In this document: positions 25,460 through 35,029 of the stretch, one piece after another
Layout of the letters: each line of letters opens with the position of its first letter
Position numbering within the stretch: the first letter of the stretch is position 1
Source of the DNA: Rhodovulum sp. MB263
Lineage (GTDB): Bacteria; Pseudomonadota; Alphaproteobacteria; Rhodobacterales; Rhodobacteraceae
Direction: 5' to 3'
Assembly: GCF_002073975.1 (NCBI RefSeq)
Contig: NZ_CP020384.1
Coordinates: 558,001-622,000, forward strand
DNA length: 64,000 nt
Program-made: the position numbers and the translations under genes
Notes under the pieces: generated by a model
The model's database searches: none
What the model saw: only the letters and a program-made list of their open reading frames with translations
Told to the model about the DNA's origin: nothing

Positions 25460-26494
25460 ATGCATGACCACGCCCCTTCCGAGAACTCGCATCATCATTC
25501 CCATGACGCGGAGGGCGGCGCGGCGCTCTGCCATCCGCGCGGCCCCGGCGGCCCCGACCATGTCTTTCTGGGCAGCGATCACGACCGCAATGCGCGGCGC
25601 ACCTGGCTGGTGATCGCCATCACCGCGACGATGATGGTGATCGAGATCGCGGCGGGCACGGTATTCGGCTCGATGGCGCTTCTGGCCGATGGCTGGCACA
25701 TGGCGACCCATGCCGCGGCGCTGTCCATTGCCGCATTGTCCTACATGTTCGCGCGTCGTCACGCCCATGACCCGCGCTTCACCTTCGGCACCGGCAAGCT
25801 GGGCGATCTGGCGGCCTTCGGCAGTGCGGTGGTGCTGGGCGTGGTCTCGCTGATGATCGGCTGGGAAAGCCTCGTTCGGCTGGTGCATCCGGTCGGCATC
25901 CATTTCGGCGAGGCGATCTTCGTCGCGGTCATCGGCCTTCTGGTCAATATCGGCAGCGCGGTGCTGCTGCATCAGGGGCCGCATGCGCACAGCCATGGGC
26001 ATGGCCACGATCACCACCACGCCCACGACCATGGGGCGCAGGCCGGGCATCACTCGCACGACCACCACCACGAGGTCGACCACAACCTGCGCGCGGCCTA
26101 TCTGCATGTGCTGGCCGATGCGCTGACCTCGGTCCTTGCCATTGCCGCGCTGGTCGCGGGGCGGGCCTTCGGCTGGGTCTGGCTCGACCCGATCATCGGC
26201 ATGCTGGGGGCGATCCTGATCGCGCGCTGGTCCTTCGGACTGATGCGCGATGCCGGCGGCGTGCTGGTCGATTTCGTGCCGCGTTCGGAGACGCTGCCGC
26301 AGAAGATCCGCGAGGCCATCGAGACCGACGGCGCCCGGGTGGTCGACCTGCATGTCTGGCAGCTCGGTCCCGGCCATCGCGGCGCCATCGTCGCGATCTC
26401 GGACGAGCATCCGCGCCCGGCGGCCGAATATCGCGGGCGGCTGGCGCATCTGGGCCGCCTCTCGCATGTCACGATCGAGGTCGAGGCGGTCTGA
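25460..26494 (+). CDS. dmeF: Co(II)/Ni(II) cation diffusion facilitator DmeF
   Basis: A 344-residue CDF exporter. The cytosolic N-terminus is His-rich (MHDHAPSENSHHHSHD). Six helices follow, with metal-site pairs: HMATHAAA after LLADGW in helix 2 and HVLADALTSV in helix 5, giving the HxxxD type rather than DxxxD of zinc transporters. A second His-rich loop lies between helices 4 and 5 (HAHSHGHGHDHHHAHDHGA). This layout is that of DmeF. The C-terminal domain follows LVDFVPRSETLPQKIREAI. It pumps Co/Ni out of the cytoplasm and is controlled by DmeR. Confidence 0.93.
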   Translation: MHDHAPSENSHHHSHDAEGGAALCHPRGPGGPDHVFLGSDHDRNARRTWLVIAITATMMVIEIAAGTVFGSMALLADGWHMATHAAALSIAALSYMFARRHAHDPRFTFGTGKLGDLAAFGSAVVLGVVSLMIGWESLVRLVHPVGIHFGEAIFVAVIGLLVNIGSAVLLHQGPHAHSHGHGHDHHHAHDHGAQAGHHSHDHHHEVDHNLRAAYLHVLADALTSVLAIAALVAGRAFGWVWLDPIIGMLGAILIARWSFGLMRDAGGVLVDFVPRSETLPQKIREAIETDGARVVDLHVWQLGPGHRGAIVAISDEHPRPAAEYRGRLAHLGRLSHVTIEVEAV

Positions 26495-26515
26495 GCCGCC
26501 CCGTCTGGTCCCCGT

Positions 26516-28291
26516 TCAGAACGGGAAGAACAGTGGGATCACCCCGACCGCGAGCACGGCGAAGATGATGTTCAGCGGCAGGCCGACCTTCAGGAAATCG
26601 CGGAACCGGTAGCCGCCCGCGCCATAGACGAAGGTGTTGGTCTGATAGCCGATGGGCGTGGCGAAACTGGCCGAGGCCGCGAACATCACCGCCATGATGA
26701 AGGGGCGCGGATCGACCCCCAGCTGGGTTGCCAGCCCGATCACGATGGGACCGACCAGCACCGCCACCGCGTTGTTGCTGATCATCTCGGTCAGCGCGCT
26801 GGTCAGCACATAGACCGCCGCCAGGATCGCCAGCGGCCCGAACCCGCCCATGAGCCCAACCACCCAGTCGACGATCAGCTGTGCGGTGCCGGTCTCCTCC
26901 ATGCCCTTGCTGAGCCCCAGCATGCCGAAGATCAGGAACAGGATCCGCCAGTCGATGGCGTTGAACGCCTCTTCGGGATCGACGCAGCGGGTCAGCATCA
27001 CCGCAACCGCGCCGATCACCGCAAGCCCGGCAATGGGCATCACCTCCAGGGCGGCAAGCCCGACGACCGCCACCATCGTGGCGATGGCGATGGGCGCCCT
27101 GGATCGCCGCATCGGCCGTTCGGTGGGCGCCGATAGATTGATCACGCCGCCATCCTCGACCAGCCGACGAAGCCCTTCGGGCGGGCCCTCCAGCAGCAGC
27201 GTGTCGGCGAATTGCAGGCGGATGTTGTCGGCCCGCTCCGACAGGTTGCGGTCCGCGCGATGCACGGCCATGACATAGACGCCATAGCGGCGGCGCAGCC
27301 GCAACTCGCTCAGCGGCCGGCCGCGCAGCATCGAATTCGGACCGATGCTGGCCTCGAGCGTCACGGTCTGGTCGGCGGTCACGGGCTCGACCCCCCGGTC
27401 CGAGAGGTCGCGGAACGCCACCTGGCCGTTTTCCTTCAGTCCGAGGATCTCGCCGGTGCCCGTTTTCAGGACCAGCCGGTCGCCGGGCTCCAGCACCAGC
27501 TTGTCGAGGCTGCGCCGCATCGAGACCTCGCCGCGGATCACGTCGAGGATACGGGTTTCGGCGGTGTTGAAGGGCAGGTCCTCGAGCCGCTTGCCGATAT
27601 AGCGCGATCCGGCCGGGATCAGCAGCCGGGCAAGGAAGCGGCGCCTGGATTCGCGGCCCATCAGATGCGCCAGGGATTGCCGGTCGGGCAGCAGGAAGCG
27701 TCCGGCGAGGGCCATGTAGGTCATGCCCACCACGGCGAAGATGAGCCCGGGCAGGGTCATTTCGAACATCGATATCGGCGGCTGGCCGGTCTCTTTCGCG
27801 ACCCCGCTCATCAGGATGTTGGTCGAGGTGCCGACCAGGGTCAGCGTTCCGCCGAAGATCGCCGCGAAGGACAGCGGCATCAACAGGCGAGAGGGCGCGA
27901 CGCCCAGGCTGGCCGCGACCGAGATCATCACCGGCGTCAGCAGGATCACGACCGGGGTGTTGTTCATGAAGGCCGAGGCCAGCACCGTCACGATCATCAT
28001 CAGGAAGAGCGCGCGAAGATACGAGCCTCCGGCCCGCGCGGTCATGAAATCGCCAAGCGTGGCCAGCACGCCGGTGCGTTCAAGTGCTGCCGAGATGATG
28101 AACATCATCGCGATGGTGATCGGCGCGCTCGACCCGAACACGGTCAGGAAATCGCCGGTCTCGATGATCCCGGTGGCGAGCAATGCGGCCGAGGCCGCGA
28201 GCGCGGTCACTTCGGGCGGATATGTTTCCTTCACGAAACTGAGAAAGACAATGGCAAGCAGGGCAAGAACGACGATCTGGTCGAGCGACAT
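26516..28291 (-). CDS. SLC13 family permease with two TrkA-C (RCK_C) domains
   Basis: A 591-residue transporter of the DASS/SLC13 fold. Helices flank a central soluble region (about 205-400) with two RCK_C domains (RYIGKRLEDLPFNTAETRIL and SMLRGRPLSELRLRRRYGVY). Helix-loop motifs are SAFMNNTPVVILLTPVMI in the first half and EMISNNAVAVLVGPIVIGLA in the second, the paired SNNxA/T motifs that bind Na and substrate. Substrates in this group include sulfate and other oxyanions; none is assigned here. It is a single gene convergent with dmeF, with 21 bp between the stops. Confidence 0.88.
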   Translation of the reverse strand: MSLDQIVVLALLAIVFLSFVKETYPPEVTALAASAALLATGIIETGDFLTVFGSSAPITIAMMFIISAALERTGVLATLGDFMTARAGGSYLRALFLMMIVTVLASAFMNNTPVVILLTPVMISVAASLGVAPSRLLMPLSFAAIFGGTLTLVGTSTNILMSGVAKETGQPPISMFEMTLPGLIFAVVGMTYMALAGRFLLPDRQSLAHLMGRESRRRFLARLLIPAGSRYIGKRLEDLPFNTAETRILDVIRGEVSMRRSLDKLVLEPGDRLVLKTGTGEILGLKENGQVAFRDLSDRGVEPVTADQTVTLEASIGPNSMLRGRPLSELRLRRRYGVYVMAVHRADRNLSERADNIRLQFADTLLLEGPPEGLRRLVEDGGVINLSAPTERPMRRSRAPIAIATMVAVVGLAALEVMPIAGLAVIGAVAVMLTRCVDPEEAFNAIDWRILFLIFGMLGLSKGMEETGTAQLIVDWVVGLMGGFGPLAILAAVYVLTSALTEMISNNAVAVLVGPIVIGLATQLGVDPRPFIMAVMFAASASFATPIGYQTNTFVYGAGGYRFRDFLKVGLPLNIIFAVLAVGVIPLFFPF

Positions 28292-28972
28292 CCGGACGGA
28301 CCTTCCGATGGGCGCATTTATTCAGGTTAAATACGATAGGTTAGATCGGGTTTCTGTGGAAGCGGTTCCTTAGCGATGCGTCTGACCGGCGCGCGCAGGT
28401 CCGGGCGCGCTTTTGCTTCCCTGTCGTGACCTGACAGCCGGTCATGCACGAGCCTCTGTCGGGCCGGCTGCTCGAAGCCCGCGGCCGTTGCCCCGCGACG
28501 TCCGGCCGGGTGCCGGAGCGCCCTTCGGTATGGCGCCGGTCATCCGCTGTGCCCGGCGGGTCAGCCCGGACCGCCACCGCATGGGCAGCGGCGTGAGCTG
28601 CGTAAGATCCGGGGCAGAAGCCGGGCCATTCCGGGCGCACATCGCGTAGGCCCGGGCCTTGCCGGCATCGCTGGGCCCGGGGTCGCGGAGAAAGACCGGT
28701 GCTCCGGGCGAGAGCCGCAGCAGGGTTCGCTTCGGCATCAGTCCTGTCTGCGATGGGATATTGCCAGAAGCGCCACTTGCTCCGTCCGATTGCGCGCGGA
28801 AACGGGGCGGCCGCCGAAAGAGGGGAAAAGGGCACCGACCCCGCTCTCGGGCTCGATACCGCGCGAAAACCCGAAGATCCGGCAGGGCCCGCCCGACAGG
28901 CCGCCGATTTCGTCCCCCCATTTTAAACGGCCGCCTTACGCGCATGGTGCGCGGCGGCTCGGTCTGTTGGTG
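28292..28972. other. Non-coding stretch upstream of the SLC13 gene
   Basis: I see no convincing gene in these 680 bases. Several short open frames exist but none has a recognisable motif, ribosome-binding site or signal peptide. An AT-richer patch at 28320-28350 is the likely promoter region of the SLC13 gene. Confidence 0.5.
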
Positions 28973-29152
28973 CTAATGTCCGGTGCCCTGGCTTTGGCCG
29001 GCGGCAGAGGGCGGCATGATCCAAAGGCTTTCCGGCGTCAGGATGAACGCGAAGAGGGCCAGATAGGCGAGCAGAAAGATGAACAACGCACCCGCGTTGC
29101 GCCGCCTCATCGTCACAAGCCCGCCGAAACCCAAGCGCTGAGTTGGCTGCAT
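28973..29152 (-). CDS. Small single-helix membrane protein, unknown
   Basis: A possible 59-residue protein with a basic N-terminus (LVTMRRRNAG), one clear membrane helix (ALFIFLLAYLALFAFILTP) and a polar tail (SAAGQSQGTGH). A GGGGGA site lies 8 bp before the ATG at 29152; an internal ATG at 29110 is also possible. I do not recognise the family. It is divergent from the Rrf2 regulator with a 278-bp gap, so it may be a target. The well-formed helix after a basic segment is the main support for coding. Confidence 0.45.
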   Translation of the reverse strand: MQPTQRLGFGGLVTMRRRNAGALFIFLLAYLALFAFILTPESLWIMPPSAAGQSQGTGH

Positions 29153-29430
29153 GGTGCGAATCCCCCATTGTGGCCCGTCAAGTCTACAGGGGATGTCGTG
29201 ATAAATCCTCCTGTCCTTCGTGGTTTCCGAGAAGAGAATTCCCCGGCGGGTCAGCGCGCTGTCCACCAGAGGCCACAAAAGCCTTGCCGCCAGCGCTGGA
29301 AGAGGCTCGCCGGCTACCGTTCAGGGTATTGAATTGATAGGGATTATTCCGCCTTTCAGAACAGGGGGGCTGCGGAGGGCAGAAGATTCCTTCGCTTGAT
29401 CAGCGCCGGTTTCGCCCGTATTCGTGACAA

Positions 29431-29898
29431 ATGATCACCCAGAAGACAAAATATGCCCTGAAGGCTCTGATCGCGCTTGCGGAAGAGGCTGCCGGGGCGG
29501 GTGAGGCGCTGACCATCGAACAGATCTCGCAGCGCTCGGGCGCGCCCAAGCGGTTTCTGGAACATATCCTGCTCGATCTCAAGCGTACGGGCTATCTCGG
29601 ATCGCGCCGGGGCCGGTCGGGCGGGTATCTGCTGATCAAGGAACCGCGCCAGGTCTCGATCGGCGAGTTGCTGCGCGAGGTCGACGGGCCGATCGCGCCG
29701 CTGCCTTGCCTCTCGCGTCGGGCCTATCAGCCCTGCGACGATTGCGAGGACGAGGAAAGCTGCCGGATCCGCAGGCTGTTCGGACAGGTCTTCTACGCCT
29801 ATCTGCTGCTGATCGAGTCGCTGACGCTGGCCGATCTTCTGGAAAGCCCCGACCGGATCGAACGGCTGGCGGCGGATGTCGTCCTGCCGCCCGTCTGA
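29431..29898 (+). CDS. Rrf2 family transcriptional regulator with Cys-rich C-terminus
   Basis: A 155-residue Rrf2-type winged helix-turn-helix protein. The N-terminal pattern ITQKTKYALKALIALAEEA and the wing RRGRSGGYLLIKEPRQVSIG define the family. The C-terminal region has four Cys (PLPCLSRRAYQPCDDCEDEE, then SCRIRR), a candidate Fe-S or redox site like that of IscR or NsrR, but spaced differently (C-x8-C-x2-C-x5-C). It lacks the isc/suf context of IscR. An AT-rich segment at 29326-29350 upstream is the likely promoter. The signal sensed is not known. Confidence 0.87.
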   Translation: MITQKTKYALKALIALAEEAAGAGEALTIEQISQRSGAPKRFLEHILLDLKRTGYLGSRRGRSGGYLLIKEPRQVSIGELLREVDGPIAPLPCLSRRAYQPCDDCEDEESCRIRRLFGQVFYAYLLLIESLTLADLLESPDRIERLAADVVLPPV

Positions 29899-30076
29899 GG
29901 GCGCGGCCCGGCCCCTCCGCCGATCCGGCCCCCTGTGGCCCCCTGCGACATGCTTACGACCGGGATCCAGCCCGGGCGTCCCCGATCATGGGCGGAAGCT
30001 CCGGGCGGGGCGCCGGCCGGCCGATCCCGGTTCCGGCCGGACACAGGTCCCGACAGGGCGCTGGCCTCGCCCGGCG

Positions 30077-30169
30077 TCACCCCGTCCCGGGCGCCACAGA
30101 GCGCGCGAGCGCCTTGCAGGCATGGGCGCCGATATAGCCCGCCCCGCCCGTCACCAGAACATGCGCCAT
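30077..30169 (-). pseudogene. galE: galE 5' stub (UDP-glucose 4-epimerase remnant)
   Basis: Starting at ATG 30169, 4 bp after the galU stop, the frame reads MAHVLVTGGAGYIGAHACKA, a textbook GalE N-terminus with the NAD motif TGGAGYIG. Similarity ends after about 23 codons (ALAR), and the frame stops at residue 30. An intact epimerase is about 330 residues, so everything after the first Rossmann strand and helix is gone. The next 180 bp downstream show no GalE-like coding in any frame. The position next to galU suggests an ancestral galU-galE operon cut by a deletion. Confidence 0.8.
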
Positions 30170-30173
30170 CGCC

Positions 30174-31079
30174 CTATTCCGCCGCCTCCGGCCGGGCGAA
30201 CCGGGCGCGCAGGTAGTCCTCGAACTCGCCCTTCAGCTCGGGCCGCGCCAGCGCGAAGGATACCGTCGCCTGCAGGAACCCGGCCTTCGAGCCGCAATCG
30301 AAGCGCTGCCCCGTGAAGCGGTAGCCGTACACCCCCTGCCCGTCGATCTCCTCTGCGATGGCGTCGGTCAGCTGCAGCTCGCCCCCGGCGCCGAACCGCT
30401 CGTGGCGCAGGTTCTGGTCGAGATTGTGCAGCACCTTCGGCGTCAGGATATAGCGCCCGATCACCGCCAGGTTCGAGGGCGCCTCCTCGAGGCTCGGCTT
30501 CTCGACCATCCCCTTGACCAGCACCCTGTCGCCCATGTCCCGCGCGACATCGAGAATGCCATAGGCAGAGGCCTTCTCGGGCGGCACTTCCATCGCCGCC
30601 ACCATGTTTGCGCCGGTCTCGCGATAAGCCTCGGTCATCTGCTGCAGGCAGGGCGTCTCGGCCGCGATCACGTCATCGGGCAGGATCACCGCGAAGGGCT
30701 CGTTGCCGATCAGCCGCCGCGCGCACCAGACCGCATGGCCCAGCCCCATCGCCATCTTCTGGCGGATATAGGCGATCGCGCCGCTTTCCATGTCGGTGCT
30801 GCGCAGGATCTCCAGCAGATCGTCCTTGCCCCTCGAGCGCAGCGAGTCCTCCAGATGCGGGGCGTGGTCGAAATAATCCTCGAGCGCGCTTTTGCCGCGC
30901 GAGGTCACGAAGATGAAATCGGTGATCCCGGCCGCCCGCGCCTCGTCGATCGCGTATTGGATCAGCGGCCGGTCCACCAGCGTCATGATCTCCTTCGGAA
31001 TCGATTTCGTCGCGGGAAGAAAACGCGTCCCAAGACCCGCCACGGGGAAAACCGCTTTCGTCACTTGCCGGTTCTGCAT
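30174..31079 (-). CDS. galU: UTP-glucose-1-phosphate uridylyltransferase
   Basis: A 301-residue GalU, which makes UDP-glucose from UTP and glucose-1-phosphate. The nucleotide-binding signature AVFPVAGLGTRFLPATKSIP is followed by KEIMTLVDRPLIQYAIDEA. VKGMVEKPSLEEAPSNLAVI and the C-terminal FDCGSKAGFLQATVSFAL are further family blocks. Product UDP-glucose feeds Ugd (17.2 kb) and, in the ancestor, GalE. The galE stub follows its stop. The upstream 750 bp contain no clear gene. Confidence 0.96.
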   Translation of the reverse strand: MQNRQVTKAVFPVAGLGTRFLPATKSIPKEIMTLVDRPLIQYAIDEARAAGITDFIFVTSRGKSALEDYFDHAPHLEDSLRSRGKDDLLEILRSTDMESGAIAYIRQKMAMGLGHAVWCARRLIGNEPFAVILPDDVIAAETPCLQQMTEAYRETGANMVAAMEVPPEKASAYGILDVARDMGDRVLVKGMVEKPSLEEAPSNLAVIGRYILTPKVLHNLDQNLRHERFGAGGELQLTDAIAEEIDGQGVYGYRFTGQRFDCGSKAGFLQATVSFALARPELKGEFEDYLRARFARPEAAE

Positions 31080-31835
31080 TCGAAATGTTCCTTTTTCACA
31101 AGATGACAGACAACGGGCGGGGCCGGAGGCCTATCCGCCGAGGAAAGATAACTGGCCCGGCATGAGGGCCGTGATGCCGATACTGACCGGGGCCGGAACG
31201 GGATCTGATCTGGGGGCATGTCAACGGGCCAGTGCAAGCGGGCTCCCGTCCAGGGGTTTCAGGGCCGGTCCGGATCGGGCGTCGACACTGTGCCCGAGGC
31301 GGCCATCTCCGCGACGGGCCCGATGGCGCGTCCGGCCTCGTTGCAGGGATCGTAGATGGAAAACCGCCGCCATTCCAGTGCCTGCGGGTGACTGAGCCGC
31401 GTATCGGCAAGGCACAGCCGCCGGACCCGGCCCGACAGGCCAGATCCGGAGAACGTCGCCGGACGGCCGCGATCGGGAAAGCGCCGGGGCAGGGATGCGG
31501 CGGCGGCATCGTCTCCGGCCATCGGCCGGGCCCTGCCGTTCACCTGCGGATGACCAGACGTCCGTCACGAGATCAGCCGGTCGCCCAGGCGAAGCCCGAA
31601 AGCCGAGATCCCGGGACCGGCAGGGTCATGGGCGGCGCGCCTCGACGGGGCCGCGTCGTGACTGCGGCGGTCAGCACGCGGGCGGGACCGGGGATCGCAA
31701 GGCGACCGGCGGCGGGGGAAAGAACAGTGCCCGACCGGGCTCGACCCTCGGCAGAGCGGCGCGCCGGGGATAGCAGTCCCAGGACTGTTTTCCCGCGCGC
31801 CGCTCCGGTTGCCGTGCCTTCCGCGCGCGGAAGGC
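31080..31835. other. Gene-free stretch between galU and the RTX gene
   Basis: About 750 GC-rich bases without a supported gene. A 94-codon minus-strand frame (31259-31543) is the best candidate, but it has no known motif. This may be remnant sequence from rearrangement that also removed galE. Confidence 0.5.
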
Positions 31836-34115
31836 TCACAGCAGGAAATCGGTGGCCGCGAGGCTGTGCAGCCCGTCGAGACGGATCTCGAGATCGACAG
31901 CCCCGTTGCCGGTGATATCGGCCAGGATCACCGTCATGCCGGGCAGCGAGGTCAGATCCACCCGCAACTCGCCCGCGGTGCCGCTGAATGCCGCCGTGCC
32001 GATGAAATCGAAATCCTGGTCTCCGGCCAGCCCCGAATTCGCGTCGATCCCCGAAAGGTCGAACAGGTCCTCTCCCGTCGTGAAATCGGTGATGCGGTCG
32101 GTATTGCTGCCTTTGCTGTGGCTTGCTTCATTGAACTCGAAGATGTCGGCTCCGGCCATGCCGGTCAGGATGTCGCCGCCCGCGCCCCCGATGATCACAT
32201 CGGCCCCGGCGCTGCCGATGATGGTGTCGCGGCCCGATCCGCCGTCGATGCTTTCGATCCCGCTCAGGGTGGTCGCGGAGAGGTCCAGCAGGTTGTGCCC
32301 GGCAGAGCCTTGCAGCACGACGCCGGCATGCCCGTCGGCATCGACGATCTCGACGCCGACAAGCCCGCCGAGGCCGATGGTGACATTATCGGCCGTGGCG
32401 AGGAGGCTGTCAGAGCCCGTGCCGCCATCGACCATGTCATAGCCGTTCGCCCCGGCGCCATAGAGGAAGGTGTCGTTGCCGGCCCCGCCGTTCAGGGTGT
32501 CGTCCCAGGCCCCGCCGATGAGAATGTCGTTGCCCGTGCCCGCGTCGATCCTGTCATTGCCATAGCCGCCCTCGAGCCGGTCATTGCCGGCCCCGCCCTC
32601 GATCGTGTCGTTGCCGCCGCCGCCGGTGATGGTGTCGGCGCCGCTGCCGCCCAGAAGGGTGTCGGCGCCGGAGCCGCCCGCGAAGGTGCAGGCCTGCGTC
32701 GCGATGCTGCCGTCGATCCAGTCATGGCCGCCGGAGCCGGTCACGGTGAAGATGTCGAGGTCGAGATTGCAGGAGATGGTACTGCTGTCGCTCAGCGTCG
32801 CCGTGCTTTCATTTGCCGCGAGATCGAAATGGACCGATGTTGCCGTACGGCCCCTTTCATCCGTCTCGGAATAGTCGAGGATCAGATGATCGGTGCCGTC
32901 GGTCTCGGCGATATAGGCCGAGGCGATGCCGAGCCGGATGGTATCGTTGCCGTCGGCAAGCGTGATATCGGCGTATTCGATGCCCCTGATGCCCCCGCCC
33001 TGGCTGATGTCGAGATCGTAGTCGATGGGGTAATACGGCGCCGCTATGACCAGAGTGTCATTCCCTGTGCCGCCGTCTATGTCGTCTTGCCCAAGCTCTG
33101 TGTAGATATAGTCATCGCCGGGGCCGCCATCGAGCAAGGGGGCGCCTTCGCCAGCGATCAGCGTGTCATTGCCGGCCCCGCCATGCAGCTCGCCATCGCT
33201 GTCGCCCGAGTCGAGATAGTCGTCGCCATCGTCGCCCCAGAGTTCCGAGTCCGAATAGAGATATCCGTAAAGGCTGTCATTTCCGTTGCCGCCATGCAGG
33301 ATATCGTAATCGGAACAACCGTGGATCTGGTCGTGCCCGTCACCGCCATAAAGGATCGATGGCTCGTAACCGCCCCAGATCGTGTCGTTCCCGGCCCCGC
33401 CGTCGACCGTCCCTCCGTCGGAGTCCGAGATATCAATCAGGTCATTGCCAGCAGAGCCCATGATGTCGAATTCGTTGAAGCCGTAGATGCCGTAGCTTTC
33501 GCTGCTGGAATCGCTGAGATGGACGGTCCCGCCATAGACGTCGAGATTGACGGAAAGCGCCGTCCGGCTGCTGGGATCGGTTCCGGAATAGTCGAGATGA
33601 AGACAGCCGTCCCCGTCCATATCGGTCAGCAGAAAGCCCGCAAGGACATCGTTCCCGCGGGCCGAGAGGACGACGCCGGTCGGCTCGAAACCGCTCCACG
33701 TGGTGACGCCGGTTCCGGTGGCGAGGTCGATGCTCTGGCTGCTGTCCGGTACCGAAACGAGATAGGACGTGTCGCTGCCCGTGCCGCCCAAGCCCGTACC
33801 ACCCATGCCCGTGCCGTCGCTCCGGGCCAGGGTCTTGTCATTGCCTGCGCCGCCAAGCAGGGTGTCGTTGCCGTCTTCGCCGGTGATCGCGTCATTGCCC
33901 GCGCTTCCGATCACCATTACCTGTTCGACATTCGCGATGCTCAGGCTGACCGAATTGTGGCTCGGGGACCGGGCCGCGCCCGGCAGAGTGCCGCTCAGTC
34001 TGCCGGGAGTGGAGGTGGCATCTGTCGCGACGGTATCGAAGCCGCCCTGCGCATCGAATGTCTGCGCATTGCCGGACGGCAGGATTGTTTCTTGGTCGTT
34101 CCCATTCGTGAACAT
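31836..34115 (-). CDS. RTX calcium-binding secreted protein with duplicated inter-repeat module
   Basis: A 759-residue acidic protein built from RTX nonapeptides (GGxGxDxUx), for example [20 protein letters not shown] near residue 70 and [20 protein letters not shown] near 510. It has no signal peptide and ends [13 protein letters not shown], consistent with type I secretion. The last 150 residues resemble the serralysin C-terminal region ([20 protein letters not shown] and [16 protein letters not shown]), but no HExxH protease motif or other catalytic domain is present. Between repeat blocks a module of about 90 residues occurs twice ([16 protein letters not shown] and [16 protein letters not shown]). 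An adhesin or matrix role is possible. No type I exporter lies in the window. Confidence 0.87.
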   Translation of the reverse strand: MFTNGNDQETILPSGNAQTFDAQGGFDTVATDATSTPGRLSGTLPGAARSPSHNSVSLSIANVEQVMVIGSAGNDAITGEDGNDTLLGGAGNDKTLARSDGTGMGGTGLGGTGSDTSYLVSVPDSSQSIDLATGTGVTTWSGFEPTGVVLSARGNDVLAGFLLTDMDGDGCLHLDYSGTDPSSRTALSVNLDVYGGTVHLSDSSSESYGIYGFNEFDIMGSAGNDLIDISDSDGGTVDGGAGNDTIWGGYEPSILYGGDGHDQIHGCSDYDILHGGNGNDSLYGYLYSDSELWGDDGDDYLDSGDSDGELHGGAGNDTLIAGEGAPLLDGGPGDDYIYTELGQDDIDGGTGNDTLVIAAPYYPIDYDLDISQGGGIRGIEYADITLADGNDTIRLGIASAYIAETDGTDHLILDYSETDERGRTATSVHFDLAANESTATLSDSSTISCNLDLDIFTVTGSGGHDWIDGSIATQACTFAGGSGADTLLGGSGADTITGGGGNDTIEGGAGNDRLEGGYGNDRIDAGTGNDILIGGAWDDTLNGGAGNDTFLYGAGANGYDMVDGGTGSDSLLATADNVTIGLGGLVGVEIVDADGHAGVVLQGSAGHNLLDLSATTLSGIESIDGGSGRDTIIGSAGADVIIGGAGGDILTGMAGADIFEFNEASHSKGSNTDRITDFTTGEDLFDLSGIDANSGLAGDQDFDFIGTAAFSGTAGELRVDLTSLPGMTVILADITGNGAVDLEIRLDGLHSLAATDFLL

Positions 34116-34474
34116 CGGATGACCCCCATAAAACGGAAATGCGCGCCATCAAAAATGACGTGGTCCCCGCACGGAAAATTTTCCGGAGCGCGCAAAAAGA
34201 CAGCTGGAAAGAAAGGCGACTCGTTGATAAATACTTTTTTAATTTAATTTAATTAAGCGCCTTTTGCCGGTGCAAGTCAATATGCGGCGTGTGGCCGAAG
34301 ATATGAGGGCCGATTTCGCTTTGTCTGTTAATCTTCATGAACAATTTAATTGTTCTTCCGCTTTTGAAAACGGACAATCGGACATGCAGATGAACGGGCG
34401 CGCGCAGGGCGGCGGGAGGTCGTTTGGAGATGCGGTCTCGTGCGAGGGCAGGGTGCGTTGCGGCGCCGCTGCGC
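34116..34474. promoter_or_regulatory. AT-rich regulatory region upstream of the RTX gene
   Basis: This 360-bp gap is far more AT-rich than its surroundings, with a run of A/T at 34226-34256 (TTTTTTAATTTAATTTAATT). It has no convincing gene. It most likely carries the RTX promoter and binding sites, and its composition suggests acquired or silenced DNA. Confidence 0.55.
34339..34355. promoter_or_regulatory. 17-bp palindrome, candidate operator
   Basis: GAACAATT-T-AATTGTTC is a perfect 8-bp inverted repeat around one base. It lies 224 bp upstream of the RTX start, in AT-rich DNA. Symmetry of this size fits a dimeric repressor or activator site; the protein is unknown. Confidence 0.5.
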
Positions 34475-34945
34475 TCAGGCCCCGAAGGCCGGTGCATAGA
34501 CCAGTCGGTCCAGAGGCGGCGGGCCGCTCGGATCCGGTTCGTAAATGGCGGTCACGTCGAGAGGGTAGGGCGAGACCAGATTGGCGGCACGGCCCACGGA
34601 AAAGCCGAAGCGCGTGTAATAGCCCGGGTCGCCCAGTACCACCACCGGCCCTTCGACCACTTCGAGCGCGGCATGGATCAGACGTCCGCCGAGGCCCAGC
34701 CCCTGCGATCCCGGCGTCACCGCGACCGGCGCCAGCGCGTACCAGCCGCGCGGCGCGACCATATGGACCAGCGCCAGATAGGCCCGGATCTCTTCTTTGT
34801 CATTGGCCAGCAGCCATTCGCGCGCCATGGCCTTCTGCGCCCGCAGCGTCTCGACCAGGCGGGATTCGTCGGCGCGGCCGAATGCAGCATCGAGCAGCCG
34901 GGAAATGGGGCCGTAATCGGAGGCGGTCGCTGGGCGGATGGTCAT
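34475..34945 (-). CDS. GNAT family N-acetyltransferase (YhbS-like)
   Basis: A 156-residue acyltransferase. The acetyl-CoA-binding motif A is LAPVAVTPGSQGLGLGGRLI (about 72-91), with the Q/GxGxG/A pattern. It is followed by VVVLGDPGYYTRFGFSVGRA, the block typical of the COG3153 YhbS group. The N-terminus starts MTIRPATASDYGPISRLLDA. The substrate is unknown. It is transcribed toward the RTX promoter region and lies downstream of groEL, beyond its terminator. Confidence 0.85.
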   Translation of the reverse strand: MTIRPATASDYGPISRLLDAAFGRADESRLVETLRAQKAMAREWLLANDKEEIRAYLALVHMVAPRGWYALAPVAVTPGSQGLGLGGRLIHAALEVVEGPVVVLGDPGYYTRFGFSVGRAANLVSPYPLDVTAIYEPDPSGPPPLDRLVYAPAFGA

Positions 34946-35029
34946 GGGGCGAGCCTAGCAAATTCGGGCGGAGAGGGAAGGGGCCGGGCTGTCGCGGATG
35001 CTGGTGCAGCGGGCATCGCGGGCGCCTGG

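Noticed and set aside
28442..28945. 167-codon minus-strand open frame upstream of the SLC13 gene
   Set aside because: Arg/Gly/Pro-rich composition typical of chance frames in GC-rich DNA; no recognisable domain.
31259..31543. 94-codon minus-strand open frame between galU and the RTX gene
   Set aside because: No motif, no clear ribosome-binding site, and overlapping frames of similar length exist on both strands, as expected in high-GC DNA.
31836..34115. Serralysin-type metalloprotease
   Set aside because: Only the C-terminal RTX part resembles serralysins; there is no HExxH zinc site.
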